Positions 26,033 to 35,579 of a DNA stretch of 64,000 bases are shown here, piece by piece. The notes beneath the pieces were generated by a model, which saw only the letters and a program-made list of their open reading frames with translations, did no database searches and was not told the origin of the DNA. The position numbers and the translations under genes are program-made. Origin of the DNA: an uncultured Ardenticatenia bacterium (GTDB lineage Bacteria; Chloroflexota; Anaerolineae; 4572-78; NAK82); contig CAKZLO010000013.1 of the NCBI GenBank assembly GCA_937127125.1, positions 1 through 64,000 on the forward strand, read 5' to 3'. How positions within the stretch are numbered: the stretch's first letter is position 1; each line of letters starts with the position of its first letter.

Positions 26033-27088
26033 ATGCCAACGATGGCAGACGTCGCCAGGCGTGCTGGTGTCGCTGTGAGTACAGTGTCGTATGTTTTAAG
26101 TGGCGCTCGTCCTGTCTCTGAAAGGACACGTCAGCGTGTCATGGCAGCCATCGCCGAGCTCGGATACCACCCTAACATCCTCGCCCGTGGTCTGGCCAGC
26201 AAGCGTACTCGCGTCATCGCCCTATTGTTTCCCTCTGGAACTCGTGGATTGTCTCACGACCAGCTTGAATTCTTCAGTGCTGCCGCCGAGGTCGCCAGCC
26301 AGCGCGGCTATGCTCTGCTTCTGTGGACTACCCTGGGTGGCGACGCGGAAATCCTGCGACTGACAGAAGAGGGGCTTGTGGAAGGTCTGCTTCTGATGGA
26401 GGTTAGACTACACGATCCACGCGTCGAGGCTCTAAAAGCACTTGGTTATCCATTCGCAATGATCGGTCGCACTGAATGCAATGACGGGATCAGCTATGTG
26501 GATTTCGATTTCGAGCAAGCGATTCGCCTGTGCGACCAGTACCTTTATGAGCTCGGCCACCGCCACATTGCCCATCTGATCTACTCGCCAGTGCCAATCG
26601 AACAGAGTTACGGGCCGGCAGTGCGCTCGTTAGTCGGTGCTAGGGCATTCTGCGAGGAGGCTGGCATACCATACATCATACGCGTAAGTGAGGCTGATAT
26701 CGAGGCTACCTACCGAGCTGCTCACGAATTGCTGGATAGCTATCCGTCGTTGACGGCGATGGTCTTCGTGAGTGACCTCCAATGTGCCCCTGTGATGCAA
26801 GCGATCCACGAACGAAGACTGCGAGTCCCGGAGGACTTCTCCGTTGTCTCAATACTTTCATCACGGTTCGCCGAGATGATGGCGCCGCCACTCACTGCTA
26901 TCGAACTCCCAGCTGTTGAGATGGGACATATCGGCATGGAGCTATTGATCCGATATCTAGAAGGGGATGAGTGTGTGCCAACCCAGTTGGTCCTGCCCCC
27001 TCGGTTGGTCGTACGCCAAAGTTGCTCCGTTCGTACCCACACTGAGCTGAGCATGCAAGAGGCAAAATGTTTTCAGGAAGGGAGGTGA
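26033..27088 (+). CDS. LacI-family transcriptional regulator
   Basis: 351 residues. The N-terminal helix-turn-helix is ADVARRAGVAVSTVSYVLSGARPVSERTRQRV (about 4-35), with the hinge ELGYHPNILARGLASKRTR. The periplasmic-binding-protein-like effector domain begins VIALLFP; it includes GHRHIAHLIY and SVVSILSS. It is first in the carbohydrate cluster, upstream of an ABC sugar importer and a GH31 enzyme, so it is probably their local repressor responding to a sugar. ATG at 26033 follows an unusual leader carrying the operators. Confidence 0.92.
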   Translation: MPTMADVARRAGVAVSTVSYVLSGARPVSERTRQRVMAAIAELGYHPNILARGLASKRTRVIALLFPSGTRGLSHDQLEFFSAAAEVASQRGYALLLWTTLGGDAEILRLTEEGLVEGLLLMEVRLHDPRVEALKALGYPFAMIGRTECNDGISYVDFDFEQAIRLCDQYLYELGHRHIAHLIYSPVPIEQSYGPAVRSLVGARAFCEEAGIPYIIRVSEADIEATYRAAHELLDSYPSLTAMVFVSDLQCAPVMQAIHERRLRVPEDFSVVSILSSRFAEMMAPPLTAIELPAVEMGHIGMELLIRYLEGDECVPTQLVLPPRLVVRQSCSVRTHTELSMQEAKCFQEGR

Positions 27089-27181
27089 TTGGCAGCGTCC
27101 GCAGAATAACTATGTGGCCCCATTACAAGTGAGGATGGATCGTCAGAGGTTAACACTTTTCCAAGGGAGGAGGAACAAGAA

Positions 27182-28183
27182 ATGTTCAAGCGAATCACAT
27201 TGGTAGTGATGATTCTGGCAATGGCACTGGCATGGGCTTGGCCAGCAATGGCACAGGAACCCGCCGAATTTCCGCCTGGCAAGTGGTGTCAAGGTATGAC
27301 AATCCGCTTCTTCGCTGGTGGTGAGGCTGGCGATGCTTTTGCCTCGATCGTTTACAAGGGCGCGCTCGCTGCTGAGGCGGATCTGGGTCCCAAGGTTGAG
27401 TATGTTTTCTCTGGCTGGAATGTGCAGAAGATGGTGGACCAGCTGCGTGAGGCAATCGTCGCCAAGCCTGATGGTATCTCCATGATGGGACATCCTGGCG
27501 ATGATGCAATTATGCCACTAGCCGAGCAGGCTGCCAAGGCGGGCATCCTCATGATGTACTCCAACGTGGACGTGCCGCAGGTGCGTGCAAAGTACGGTGG
27601 CGGTTATGTGGGTGCCAATCTGACCCCACAGGGGTACGCTTTGGGGGCCGAGGCTGTCAAGATGTTCAACCTGAAGGCAGGTGACTACGCGATCGTCTTC
27701 GGCGCCTGGGGTCAACCAGGGCGTTACTTCCGCGAGGAAGGGACAGCCAAGGCCTTTGAAGACGCAGGGCTGACCGTAGAGCGGATTGTTGCGCCACCCG
27801 AATGGGCGACTGCTCCAACGCAGGCGATCCCGACTCTGTCTGCAGCCGTTCTGGCTCATCCCGAAGTAAAGATTATCGTGTGGCCAGGCGGTCAGTTGCT
27901 TGGCGCCGTGCCCACCTTTATGGAGGCTCTCGAGAAACAGCCAGGTGAGATTATCAACATTGGCTTTGATACCAGCCCAGCCGTGATCGATGCCTTCGCC
28001 AAGGGCTACGTCCAGCTCACCTCCGATCAGCAGCCTTTCCTGCAGGGCTATGTGCCCATCCTCAGCCTTTGCTTGAGCTGGAAGCTAGGCCTGGCGCCGA
28101 TGAACCTGGACACAGGTGCCGGTTTCGTAACCGCCGAGAATTACCAGACCGTGGCTGAATGGGCCAACAAAGGCTATCGCTAA
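27182..28183 (+). CDS. Sugar ABC transporter substrate-binding protein
   Basis: 333 residues with a Sec signal peptide (FKRITLVVMILAMALAWAWPAMAQ), no lipobox cysteine, and a type I periplasmic-binding fold (FFAGGEAGDAFASIVYKGALAAEADLGPKVEYVFSGWN). Similar proteins bind ribose, xylose, fructose or related monosaccharides. The start has an excellent GGGAGGAGGAACAAG upstream. The ATPase and permease follow. The substrate cannot be assigned, but the GH31 gene downstream suggests a sugar released from an alpha-glycoside. Confidence 0.9.
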   Translation: MFKRITLVVMILAMALAWAWPAMAQEPAEFPPGKWCQGMTIRFFAGGEAGDAFASIVYKGALAAEADLGPKVEYVFSGWNVQKMVDQLREAIVAKPDGISMMGHPGDDAIMPLAEQAAKAGILMMYSNVDVPQVRAKYGGGYVGANLTPQGYALGAEAVKMFNLKAGDYAIVFGAWGQPGRYFREEGTAKAFEDAGLTVERIVAPPEWATAPTQAIPTLSAAVLAHPEVKIIVWPGGQLLGAVPTFMEALEKQPGEIINIGFDTSPAVIDAFAKGYVQLTSDQQPFLQGYVPILSLCLSWKLGLAPMNLDTGAGFVTAENYQTVAEWANKGYR

Positions 28184-28204
28184 TTCATACCAAGGGTGAG
28201 CGCA

Positions 28205-28235
28205 GGGTTGGGGGTTAAGTTGCTGCCCCCAACCC
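28205..28235 (+). terminator. Intercistronic hairpin after the binding-protein gene
   Basis: GGGTTGGGGG (28205-28214) pairs perfectly with CCCCCAACCC (28226-28235). There is no T-tract, and the operon continues, so it likely stabilises the upstream mRNA or causes partial termination, giving more binding protein than ATPase. Confidence 0.6.
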
Positions 28236-28269
28236 ACTAAGCAAGATGCAGAATCAATCGAGGAATTCC

Positions 28270-29031
28270 ATGGGTGATTATATCGTCGAATTGCGCAATA
28301 TCTCTAAAGCATTTGGCAAAACGCACGCTCTCACCGATGTGAATTTCCGTGTGGGGAGGGCAGAGGTCGTCGGACTAATTGGCGATAATGGGGCCGGCAA
28401 GTCGACATTGATCAAAATCATATCCGGTGTGATCGCCCCAGACAGCGGAGAGATCTACATACGTGGCAAGAAAGTTGATAATTGGTCAGTTGCCGCAGCG
28501 CGCCGTGCAGGTATTGAGACTGTATATCAAGACAAGGCACTTGCCGAACAGCAAACCATCGCACGCAATATATTTATGGGCCGTGAGCTGACCGGTTTCT
28601 TGGGTTTCATCAGAGGCAAAGACGCCTACAACGAAGCCAATCGCTTGATGCGTGATATTGGCTTTACCTCCAAAGTCTTTTCACCCGACTCCATTGTGGC
28701 CACACTGTCAGGCGGTGAGAAACAGGGGGTCGCGATTGCCCGTGCATTGTACTTCGATGCCACGCTGATCATTCTGGATGAGCCAACGACGGCACTCTCC
28801 CTGACCGAGTCAGAGAAGGTGTTTGGCTTCGTGCGACAAATAAAACAACGAGGGTGTTCAGCTATCTTCATCAGCCATAACATTTATCACGTCTACGATG
28901 TCGCTGATCGCTTTGTCATATTGGATCGTGGCAGAGTTGTTATGTCAGCCGAAAAACACGAGGTGCCGTCGGCGGATCAATTGGTCAAAGACCTACAGGA
29001 CATTGCCCGCACCGGTAGACGCATCGAATAG
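28270..29031 (+). CDS. Sugar ABC transporter ATP-binding protein, single-domain (FrcA-like)
   Basis: About 253 residues: Walker A GDNGAGKS, signature LSGGEKQGVAIARA, Walker B LIILDEPTTALS, H-loop FISHN. CUT2-type importers usually have a fused double ATPase (RbsA/XylG, about 500 residues); this one has a single domain like FrcA and must dimerise. The ATG at 28270 with GAGGAATTCC upstream is preferred to the ATG at 28246. It lies between the binding-protein and permease genes. Confidence 0.92.
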   Translation: MGDYIVELRNISKAFGKTHALTDVNFRVGRAEVVGLIGDNGAGKSTLIKIISGVIAPDSGEIYIRGKKVDNWSVAAARRAGIETVYQDKALAEQQTIARNIFMGRELTGFLGFIRGKDAYNEANRLMRDIGFTSKVFSPDSIVATLSGGEKQGVAIARALYFDATLIILDEPTTALSLTESEKVFGFVRQIKQRGCSAIFISHNIYHVYDVADRFVILDRGRVVMSAEKHEVPSADQLVKDLQDIARTGRRIE

Positions 29032-29096
29032 AGCATCGGTCTTGAGACAGATTCTGTTCGCTTTATCTTATCATCCTGACCCTGGGGGGATGATCT

Positions 29097-30056
29097 ATGC
29101 TGAGTAGATTCATCGATCGCAACCGACGACCTATCAGCGCATTTGTTGTACTGGCTGTGCTGCTGATCGCCTTCACCATAGCAAACCCCAAAGTGTTTCT
29201 GAATCCACAGCTCTATACTGCTGTATTTACTTCTCTTCCCCTCTCTATCATCCTGGCTGTACCTCTTGTGTTTGTGATTGCGGCAGGGGAAATCGATCTG
29301 GCTTTTCCATCCGTTGTCGGAGTGGCTGCGTGGGCATGCGCTCTGGTCATTCAGGCCGGCGGAAATCATTTATTCGCGGTGTTGGCAGCTTTGTCTGTTG
29401 GCGCATTGGCTGGACTGCTCAACGGTTTGCTGGTAACACGCGCCAAACTTTCCTCGTTGGTTTCCACTCTGGGGATGAACTTCCTGCTGCGCGGGCTCAT
29501 CAATCTCGGATCAAGGGGCGAGGGCATCCCATTGACTGCTCAGCTGAACGATGCCCCTTTCCGATTTATATTCGCGGGTGAGCTGGGACCGATTCCAACC
29601 CAAATGCTTTGGGCGATCGCGTTTGCAATAGTCGGTGTGTTATTATTCAACTACCACAAGTTTGGTGCCCAGGTGTGTTGTGTAGGAGACAACCAGGAAA
29701 GCGCTCGTGAAATGGGCATCAACGTTGAACGAGTCAGAACGTTGACTTACGTTTATGTCGGGATAGCGGCTGGCCTAGTGGCAATCCTATCCAACGCGCT
29801 TAACCTTATTTTTTGGCCCAATACTGGCGATGGGTTCTTGCTCAGCACTTTGGCCGCTGTCTTTGTCGGCGGCACACCGACGTGGGGAGGCGTTGGCACG
29901 GTCACAGGCGCAGTTATCGGCACATTCACGGTGGGTTTTGTCACCACTGGCATCATCGCTGCCGGACTGACCGGCTTCTGGACACAGTTCTTCTACGGCT
30001 TAATCATCATCCTATCTCTCCTGGGACACCGTTTCAATCAGCCCAGATATCGATAG
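29097..30056 (+). CDS. Sugar ABC transporter permease (CUT2 family)
   Basis: 319 residues, about 8-10 membrane segments of the BPD_transp_2 family, with the conserved loop VGDNQESAREMGINVERVRTLTYVYVGIAAGLVAIL and GDGFLLSTLAAVFVGGTPTWGGVGTVTGAVIGTF. It is the membrane part of the importer encoded by the two preceding genes. It starts at ATG 29097 after a purine-rich GGGGGGATGATCT. The window shows one permease gene, so the transporter probably uses a homodimer. Confidence 0.9.
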   Translation: MLSRFIDRNRRPISAFVVLAVLLIAFTIANPKVFLNPQLYTAVFTSLPLSIILAVPLVFVIAAGEIDLAFPSVVGVAAWACALVIQAGGNHLFAVLAALSVGALAGLLNGLLVTRAKLSSLVSTLGMNFLLRGLINLGSRGEGIPLTAQLNDAPFRFIFAGELGPIPTQMLWAIAFAIVGVLLFNYHKFGAQVCCVGDNQESAREMGINVERVRTLTYVYVGIAAGLVAILSNALNLIFWPNTGDGFLLSTLAAVFVGGTPTWGGVGTVTGAVIGTFTVGFVTTGIIAAGLTGFWTQFFYGLIIILSLLGHRFNQPRYR

Positions 30057-30114
30057 CGCAACGAGGCTCACGCGGTGTAACACAAGCTGTCGCAATAACG
30101 GGATAAGCTCCTTT

Positions 30115-31314
30115 ATGACTTCACGCGAATTGGTTATAGGACTGCTTGGTAAAGGCTCGTTCGACCGAGTGGGAGTGTTCGAGCATTTTTGGGCTGATAC
30201 GCTAGAGGTGTGGCTGAGCCAAGGTTACCCCTCGGTCATGCCTGCTGAAAGTGACACTGTTGCCGAGGAAGCCCACACTGTCAGGATCTCCCACGTTGTG
30301 CCATCCGAGCTGCGGGGGAAAAACGCCCCTGTCCCTGCCAATCCCTACCGTCATTTCGACTTCGATATGCATCCCTGCGGAGGTGGCTTTGACCTGGAGC
30401 CTATCCGTGGCTATGAAGAGATTCTGGAAGAGACGAATGAGTGGATCATCAAACGCAATGGCGCCGGCGCCACTTTCAAGTATTGGAAGCACAAGTCAGG
30501 TACACCAGAACACATTGGCTTCCGCATGACGAGCCGCGAAATCTGGGAAAAAGACTATCGACCTCACCTGCTCACAGTCGATCGCGAGCGACTCAAAAGC
30601 GGCGCCTTCAAAAATAGCACTCTGAGCGAGGACCGAGCCGAGCTAGAATACGCCCGAACTACCCAGAAATGGGCTCATTTTGCCCACATTGGCCTTTGGG
30701 AGGTGATGCGCGGCAGCTTGGGCGATTTGTGTATGTACGAGAGCCTCCTCACCGATCCGGGCTGGATTCATGATTTCAACCGCGTTTATACCGACTTCTT
30801 CAAGGTACACTTCCAGGCATTGTTCGATGAACTGGGACTGCCGGATGGCGTCTGGATATATGATGATATTGCTTATCGAAATGGCCTGTTCGCCTCACCG
30901 CGTACGTTGCGTGACCTGTTCCTACCCTACTACGCTGAGCTGGTCGACTTCTTTCATTCGCATGGTCTTCCCGTGATTCTGCACTCGTGTGGAAACATCA
31001 CTCGGGCGTTGCCCCTTATCGTTGAGGCTGGATTCGACGGTTTGCACCCGCTCGAGATTAAGGCTGGCTGTGATCCCTTCCGCTTTGCCGAACAATATCG
31101 TGACCGCCTAGCCTTTATTGGGGGGCTGGATGTGCGTATTCTGGAGACAAACGACCGGGCAACGATCGTGCGTGGTGTCTCAGATCTGGTAGAGGGGATG
31201 AAAGCACGCGGCGCGCGGTACCTGTTTGCGACTGATCATTCAGTCACTCCGCTGGTACACTACGAGAGCTACCAGCTCGCACTTGATGTATATCGACAGC
31301 ACATGAGGTATTGA
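30115..31314 (+). CDS. Uroporphyrinogen decarboxylase-fold (URO-D) protein
   Basis: 399 residues. URO-D/MtaA-like TIM barrel: GLPDGVWIYDDIAYRNGLFASPRTLRDLFLPYYAEL, then HSHGLPVILHSCGNI, the family HSCG motif, and FIGGLDVRIL. The N-terminal substrate-arginine pattern of true HemE (RQAGR) is absent, so it is not a heme enzyme. Members outside heme synthesis transfer methyl groups or are uncharacterised; several sit in sugar operons. It lies between the importer and an aldo/keto reductase. A paralogue occurs at 56521. Confidence 0.82.
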   Translation: MTSRELVIGLLGKGSFDRVGVFEHFWADTLEVWLSQGYPSVMPAESDTVAEEAHTVRISHVVPSELRGKNAPVPANPYRHFDFDMHPCGGGFDLEPIRGYEEILEETNEWIIKRNGAGATFKYWKHKSGTPEHIGFRMTSREIWEKDYRPHLLTVDRERLKSGAFKNSTLSEDRAELEYARTTQKWAHFAHIGLWEVMRGSLGDLCMYESLLTDPGWIHDFNRVYTDFFKVHFQALFDELGLPDGVWIYDDIAYRNGLFASPRTLRDLFLPYYAELVDFFHSHGLPVILHSCGNITRALPLIVEAGFDGLHPLEIKAGCDPFRFAEQYRDRLAFIGGLDVRILETNDRATIVRGVSDLVEGMKARGARYLFATDHSVTPLVHYESYQLALDVYRQHMRY

Positions 31315-31391
31315 TAATGAGATCATCCCTTGCAGCGCTCTCGGTCCGCTGGGGCTATTGATGCCACAGAACCTGAGGAGGTTATTCAAAA

Positions 31392-32390
31392 ATGGAATTG
31401 CGCAATCTAGGAAATACAGGTCTTCGCGTGTCCGAGCTTTGTCTTGGCACTATGACATTTGCACGGGAAACCGATGAAGAAACCTCGCTGCGCATGATCG
31501 ATCATTTCATTGAAGCCGGCGGCAATTTCATTGACACCGCTGATATATACAGCGCTGGCCGTTCTGAAGAAACTGTCGGCAAAGCGCTGAAAGGTCGCCG
31601 GCACGATTTCATCGTCGCCACAAAAGTACGGTTCCGCATGGGGCCTGGGCCCAACGATGTGGGCCTCTCACGCAAGCATATCATAGAGGGGTGCGAGGCC
31701 AGCTTGCGCCGCCTGCAAACCGACTACATTGACCTCTATCAGGCTCACTGTTGGGATCCCTACACGCCACTGGAGGAGACCCTGGCAGCATTCGATGACT
31801 TAGTGCATGCCGGCAAGGTGCGTTATGTGGGGGTCTCTAACTTCACTGGTTGGCAGCTAATGAAGGCGCTTTGGCTGAGTGATAAACACGGCTGGGCGCG
31901 TTTCGTTTGTTTGCAACCACGTTACAATCTCGTGGATCGTCATGCGGAGCGCGAATTGTTGCCAATCTGCCGCGAGGAGGGTTTGGGGGTGATCCCGTGG
32001 AGCCCGTTAGGCGGTGGCTTCCTGACCGGCAAATACCAGCGAGATAAACCTATGCCTGAGGGTGCACGTATTGCTAGCGCCCAGCCACACTGGCCGGAGG
32101 CTATGGAGCGGCAGGGCACCGAACGTGCATGGCGCACGCTAGAGGTTGTCCAGCAGATTGCACAGCAGCGCGGCAAGACCCCTTCTCAGGTCGCACTTGC
32201 TTGGTTGCTCGCTCAACCGGGTATCACTGCGCCCATCCTTGGTGCGCGCACAATGGAACAACTCGAGGACAACCTTGGCTGTGTCGGATGGCAACTGGCA
32301 GCTGAGGAGATGACTCAGCTAGACAAGGTCAGCGCACTCGAAGACGCTTACCCATACCACTTTATCCAATCCTTCGCTTATGATCGCTAA
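31392..32390 (+). CDS. Aldo/keto reductase
   Basis: 332 residues, NAD(P)H-dependent (alpha/beta)8 barrel. Seen: [23 protein letters not shown], the catalytic Asp and Tyr in [15 protein letters not shown], the Lys in [19 protein letters not shown] (catalytic His), [14 protein letters not shown] and [15 protein letters not shown]. Members of this subgroup reduce sugar aldehydes or ketones. The start follows GAGGAGG. In this operon it probably interconverts a sugar or its keto derivative, acting with the Gfo/Idh enzyme downstream. Confidence 0.92.
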   Translation: MELRNLGNTGLRVSELCLGTMTFARETDEETSLRMIDHFIEAGGNFIDTADIYSAGRSEETVGKALKGRRHDFIVATKVRFRMGPGPNDVGLSRKHIIEGCEASLRRLQTDYIDLYQAHCWDPYTPLEETLAAFDDLVHAGKVRYVGVSNFTGWQLMKALWLSDKHGWARFVCLQPRYNLVDRHAERELLPICREEGLGVIPWSPLGGGFLTGKYQRDKPMPEGARIASAQPHWPEAMERQGTERAWRTLEVVQQIAQQRGKTPSQVALAWLLAQPGITAPILGARTMEQLEDNLGCVGWQLAAEEMTQLDKVSALEDAYPYHFIQSFAYDR

Positions 32391-32407
32391 TTAAGGAGAG
32401 GTTACCA

Positions 32408-34396
32408 ATGCAAGGCTTTCGTCGAGAAGATAACGCGCTTGTTTGGGAGCTCAACCACGAAATACTGCGTATTGAGCCATGGGGGCGTGACAGTTTACGA
32501 GTACGTGCCACTGTCGCACCTGCCATCCGTGATGATCTGCCTGGTGCCCTGTTAGAACCGGCACCCACACAGGCTCAGATCGAGATAACCGAACAGCTGG
32601 CCACGATCCGCAATGGTGCAATTCGAGCCGAGGTGTCTCTCACTGGCAAGATCCGTTTCGTCAATGCGGCGACTGGGGCTGAGCTGTTGGAGGAGGAAGA
32701 GCACTTGTTACCTTTCGGGTGGCCACCGAAACGTGATTACCGGCCATTACCTGGCGGAGCGTTTCACATTGAGGTGCGCTTCCTGGCGCGTGATGACGAG
32801 CACTTCTATGGTCTGGGCCAACAGCAACACGGTCGGCTGGATCACAAGGGCTGCGTTATCGAACTAGCTCACCACAACACCCAGGCGACCATTCCGTGGA
32901 TCATTTCGAGTTTGGGATACGGCCTGTTGTGGAACAACCCGTCCGTCGGTCGTGTCCAGCTGGGCTATGATCGCACCATGTGGGTCGCCGAGGCAGCACA
33001 CCAGATAGACTACTGGATCACTGTGGGAGATACACCAGCCGAAATCCTGGAACACTATGTGGACGCTACCGGTCACACACCTGTCTTTCCAGAGTGGGCA
33101 TCTGGCTTCTGGCAATGCAAACTGCGATACGCCAGCCAGGACGAGCTCCTGGCCGTAGCGCGCGAGCACAAACGTCGTGGCCTGCCCATGTCAGTCATCG
33201 TGATCGACTTCTTCCACTGGACAGTACAAGGCGAGTGGAAGTTCGATCCCGAGAAGTGGCCCGATCCTGCCGGTATGGTTCGCGAGCTGGAGCAGATGGG
33301 TATCAAGGTCATGGTTTCCATTTGGCCGACTGTCAATCCCCTCAGCGAGAACTACGAGGAGATGACCCGCCGCGGCTTGCTGGTACGGCAGGAAAGTGGC
33401 ATCCCGGTCCAAATGCGATTTGTGGATAACAAGCCGGAGGGGCCAGTGTTTTTACAGTTCTTCGATGCCACGCACCCCGAGGCACGACGCTTTGTATGGG
33501 AGCGAGTGCGTGAAAACTACTATCGTCATGGAATCCACATCTTCTGGCTCGATGAGGCCGAGCCGGACATGTGGCCGATGCATCCACACAACCTGCGCTA
33601 TCATTTGGGCAATGGACTGGAGGTAACCAACCTGTATCCATTGTTTTACGCTCAAGGTTTTTACGAAGGGATGCGTGCTGAGGGACAACAAGAGATCCTC
33701 AATCTGTGTCGGTGCGCATGGGCTGGCAGCCAGCGCTACGGTACGGCTGTCTGGTCAGGAGATATCTACTCCACATTTGAGGCGCTACAGGCGCAGGTGC
33801 CTGCCGGCCTGAACATGGGATTGAGTGGCATTCCCTGGTGGACGACTGACATTGGTGGCTTCTTTGGCGGCGACCCGTCCACACCCTACTTTCGCGAGCT
33901 GATTGTGCGCTGGTTCCAATACGGTGTCTTCTGCCCGCTGTTCCGCCTGCATGGCTATCGCGAACCCACCACCTGGTACCCAGTGATGCAGGGCGGTCCC
34001 AATGAGGTGTGGTCCTTCGGTGACGAGGCCTATGCAATCATCAAGGAGCTGCTTTTCTTGCGAGAACGGTTACGTCCATACATTATGGCGCAGATGAAGG
34101 TAGCCCAGGAGAAAGGTACACCGCTAATGCGCCCCCTGTTCTTTGAGTTCCCAGATGATCCTGATTGCCGACCCGTCGCTGACGCGTTTATGTTCGGGCC
34201 TGATTTGCTTGTGGCACCGATACTGTGCCAAGGTGCACGCAGCCGACAGGTGTATTTACCTGTTGGGACGACTTGGACAGAGGTATGGACGGGTAAGAAG
34301 CTGAAGGGTGGCCAATGGCTTACCGCTGATGCTCCACTGGAGCGCATCCCACTTTTTCTCCGAGGTGATGCCCAATTGCCCATCCGTGGGCAATAA
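32408..34396 (+). CDS. Glycoside hydrolase family 31 (alpha-xylosidase/alpha-glucosidase-like)
   Basis: 662 residues, GH31 layout: N-terminal galactose-mutarotase-like domain, (alpha/beta)8 barrel and C-terminal beta domains. The nucleophile is Asp382 in FWLDEAEPDM and the acid/base is probably Asp452 in WSGDIYSTFE. The insertion WWTTDIGGFFGGDPSTPYFRELIVRWFQYGVFCPLFRLHG matches the family. No signal peptide, so it works in the cytoplasm on an imported oligosaccharide or glycoside. The substrate (xyloside, glucoside, galactoside or sulfoquinovoside) cannot be told by eye. It starts 17 bp after the aldo/keto reductase. Confidence 0.92.
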   Translation: MQGFRREDNALVWELNHEILRIEPWGRDSLRVRATVAPAIRDDLPGALLEPAPTQAQIEITEQLATIRNGAIRAEVSLTGKIRFVNAATGAELLEEEEHLLPFGWPPKRDYRPLPGGAFHIEVRFLARDDEHFYGLGQQQHGRLDHKGCVIELAHHNTQATIPWIISSLGYGLLWNNPSVGRVQLGYDRTMWVAEAAHQIDYWITVGDTPAEILEHYVDATGHTPVFPEWASGFWQCKLRYASQDELLAVAREHKRRGLPMSVIVIDFFHWTVQGEWKFDPEKWPDPAGMVRELEQMGIKVMVSIWPTVNPLSENYEEMTRRGLLVRQESGIPVQMRFVDNKPEGPVFLQFFDATHPEARRFVWERVRENYYRHGIHIFWLDEAEPDMWPMHPHNLRYHLGNGLEVTNLYPLFYAQGFYEGMRAEGQQEILNLCRCAWAGSQRYGTAVWSGDIYSTFEALQAQVPAGLNMGLSGIPWWTTDIGGFFGGDPSTPYFRELIVRWFQYGVFCPLFRLHGYREPTTWYPVMQGGPNEVWSFGDEAYAIIKELLFLRERLRPYIMAQMKVAQEKGTPLMRPLFFEFPDDPDCRPVADAFMFGPDLLVAPILCQGARSRQVYLPVGTTWTEVWTGKKLKGGQWLTADAPLERIPLFLRGDAQLPIRGQ

Positions 34397-34413
34397 TCCC
34401 TTTTAGCAATGCT

Positions 34414-34453
34414 GACTGGTGTGCCCACCGCTTCACCCGTAGGCACACCAGTC
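34414..34453 (+). terminator. Intercistronic hairpin after the GH31 gene
   Basis: GACTGGTGTGCC (34414-34425) pairs perfectly with GGCACACCAGTC (34442-34453), a 12-bp stem. The following sequence is not T-rich, so it may stabilise mRNA rather than terminate fully. Confidence 0.55.
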
Positions 34454-34481
34454 GCGTATGAACACAGAGGCATGAGTGATA

Positions 34482-35513
34482 ATGGCTAACCAGTTGAAAG
34501 CCATCCTTGTTGGCTGTGGTACCATTAGCAAAGTGTGGTTGGACGCCATAAAAGATATACCCCAGCTGAAGATAGTGGGATTGGTTGATCTGCGTGAGGA
34601 AGCAGCACACGCGCGTGCCGAGGAATATGATTTGCGAGATGTGCTCATCGAGACCGAGACGGAAATGGCATTGCAACACCTTCATCCCGAGATCGTGTTC
34701 GACTGCACCGTACCAGAAGCGCACAAAGAGGTCACTCTTACTGCACTACGTTATGGTTGCCACGTGCTTGGCGAGAAGCCAATGGCCAGTTCGCTGGAGG
34801 ATGCGCGAGAGATGGTTGCTGCCGCACAGGCTTCTGGGAAGCTATATGCTATTGTTCAAAATAGACGCTACGAGCCGCATGTGCGCGCTCTACAACACTT
34901 CTTGCGATCGGGTGCGATTGGCCCAGTGACAACGTTGCACAGCGATTTCTACATCGGAGCCCACTTTGGTGGCTTTCGCGAGCACATGCACCATGTCTTG
35001 CTGCTGGATATGGCCATCCACACCTTTGACGTGGCGCGTGTGCTTGCTGGTGCAGATCCTTTGCGGGTGTACTGCTACGAGTGGAATCCAGCTGGTTCCT
35101 GGTATGATCACGGGGCATCCGCGGTGGCAATTTTTGAGATGGCTGGCGGGATCATCTACACGTATCGTGGCAGCTGGTGTGCTGAGGGACTAAACACCGC
35201 GTGGGAGGGTGAATGGCGGATCATAGGGCAGGTTGGCAGTGTCATATGGGATGGTGCTAATGACTTACGTGCCCAAGTAGTCGCGGCATCGGGAGGGCTC
35301 TTCTCGCGGCTGAATGATGTTCCGGTGCCAGAGTGTGAACCTAGCAATAAGGTTGCTGGCCACGCTGGGATAATACGCGAGTTTGTCGAGTGCGTGCAGA
35401 CAGGCAACATTCCGGAAACCGTTTGCACCGACAACATCAAGAGCTTGGTAATGGTGTTCGGTGCAATCGAAAGTGCCGAGACTCGCCAGGTAGCGACAAT
35501 ACAAGCTGGCTGA
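34482..35513 (+). CDS. Gfo/Idh/MocA-family oxidoreductase
   Basis: About 343 residues: Rossmann motif ILVGCGTISKVWLDAI near the N-terminus, then LGEKPMASSLEDAREM, with the EKP motif of the family, and a C-terminal alpha/beta domain starting near LHSDFYIG with LLDMAIHTFDVARVLAG. These NAD(P)-dependent enzymes oxidise sugars, inositols or sugar derivatives. The ATG at 34482 is taken over GTG 34476. It is the last gene of the LacI-controlled operon, followed by a small CTGCGC/GCGCAG hairpin and a convergent gene. Confidence 0.9.
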   Translation: MANQLKAILVGCGTISKVWLDAIKDIPQLKIVGLVDLREEAAHARAEEYDLRDVLIETETEMALQHLHPEIVFDCTVPEAHKEVTLTALRYGCHVLGEKPMASSLEDAREMVAAAQASGKLYAIVQNRRYEPHVRALQHFLRSGAIGPVTTLHSDFYIGAHFGGFREHMHHVLLLDMAIHTFDVARVLAGADPLRVYCYEWNPAGSWYDHGASAVAIFEMAGGIIYTYRGSWCAEGLNTAWEGEWRIIGQVGSVIWDGANDLRAQVVAASGGLFSRLNDVPVPECEPSNKVAGHAGIIREFVECVQTGNIPETVCTDNIKSLVMVFGAIESAETRQVATIQAG

Positions 35514-35579
35514 AAAGCAACTATCACCTCAAACACATATCTGCGCCGTATATCCGCGCAGAGTATGGCACGCGACACA

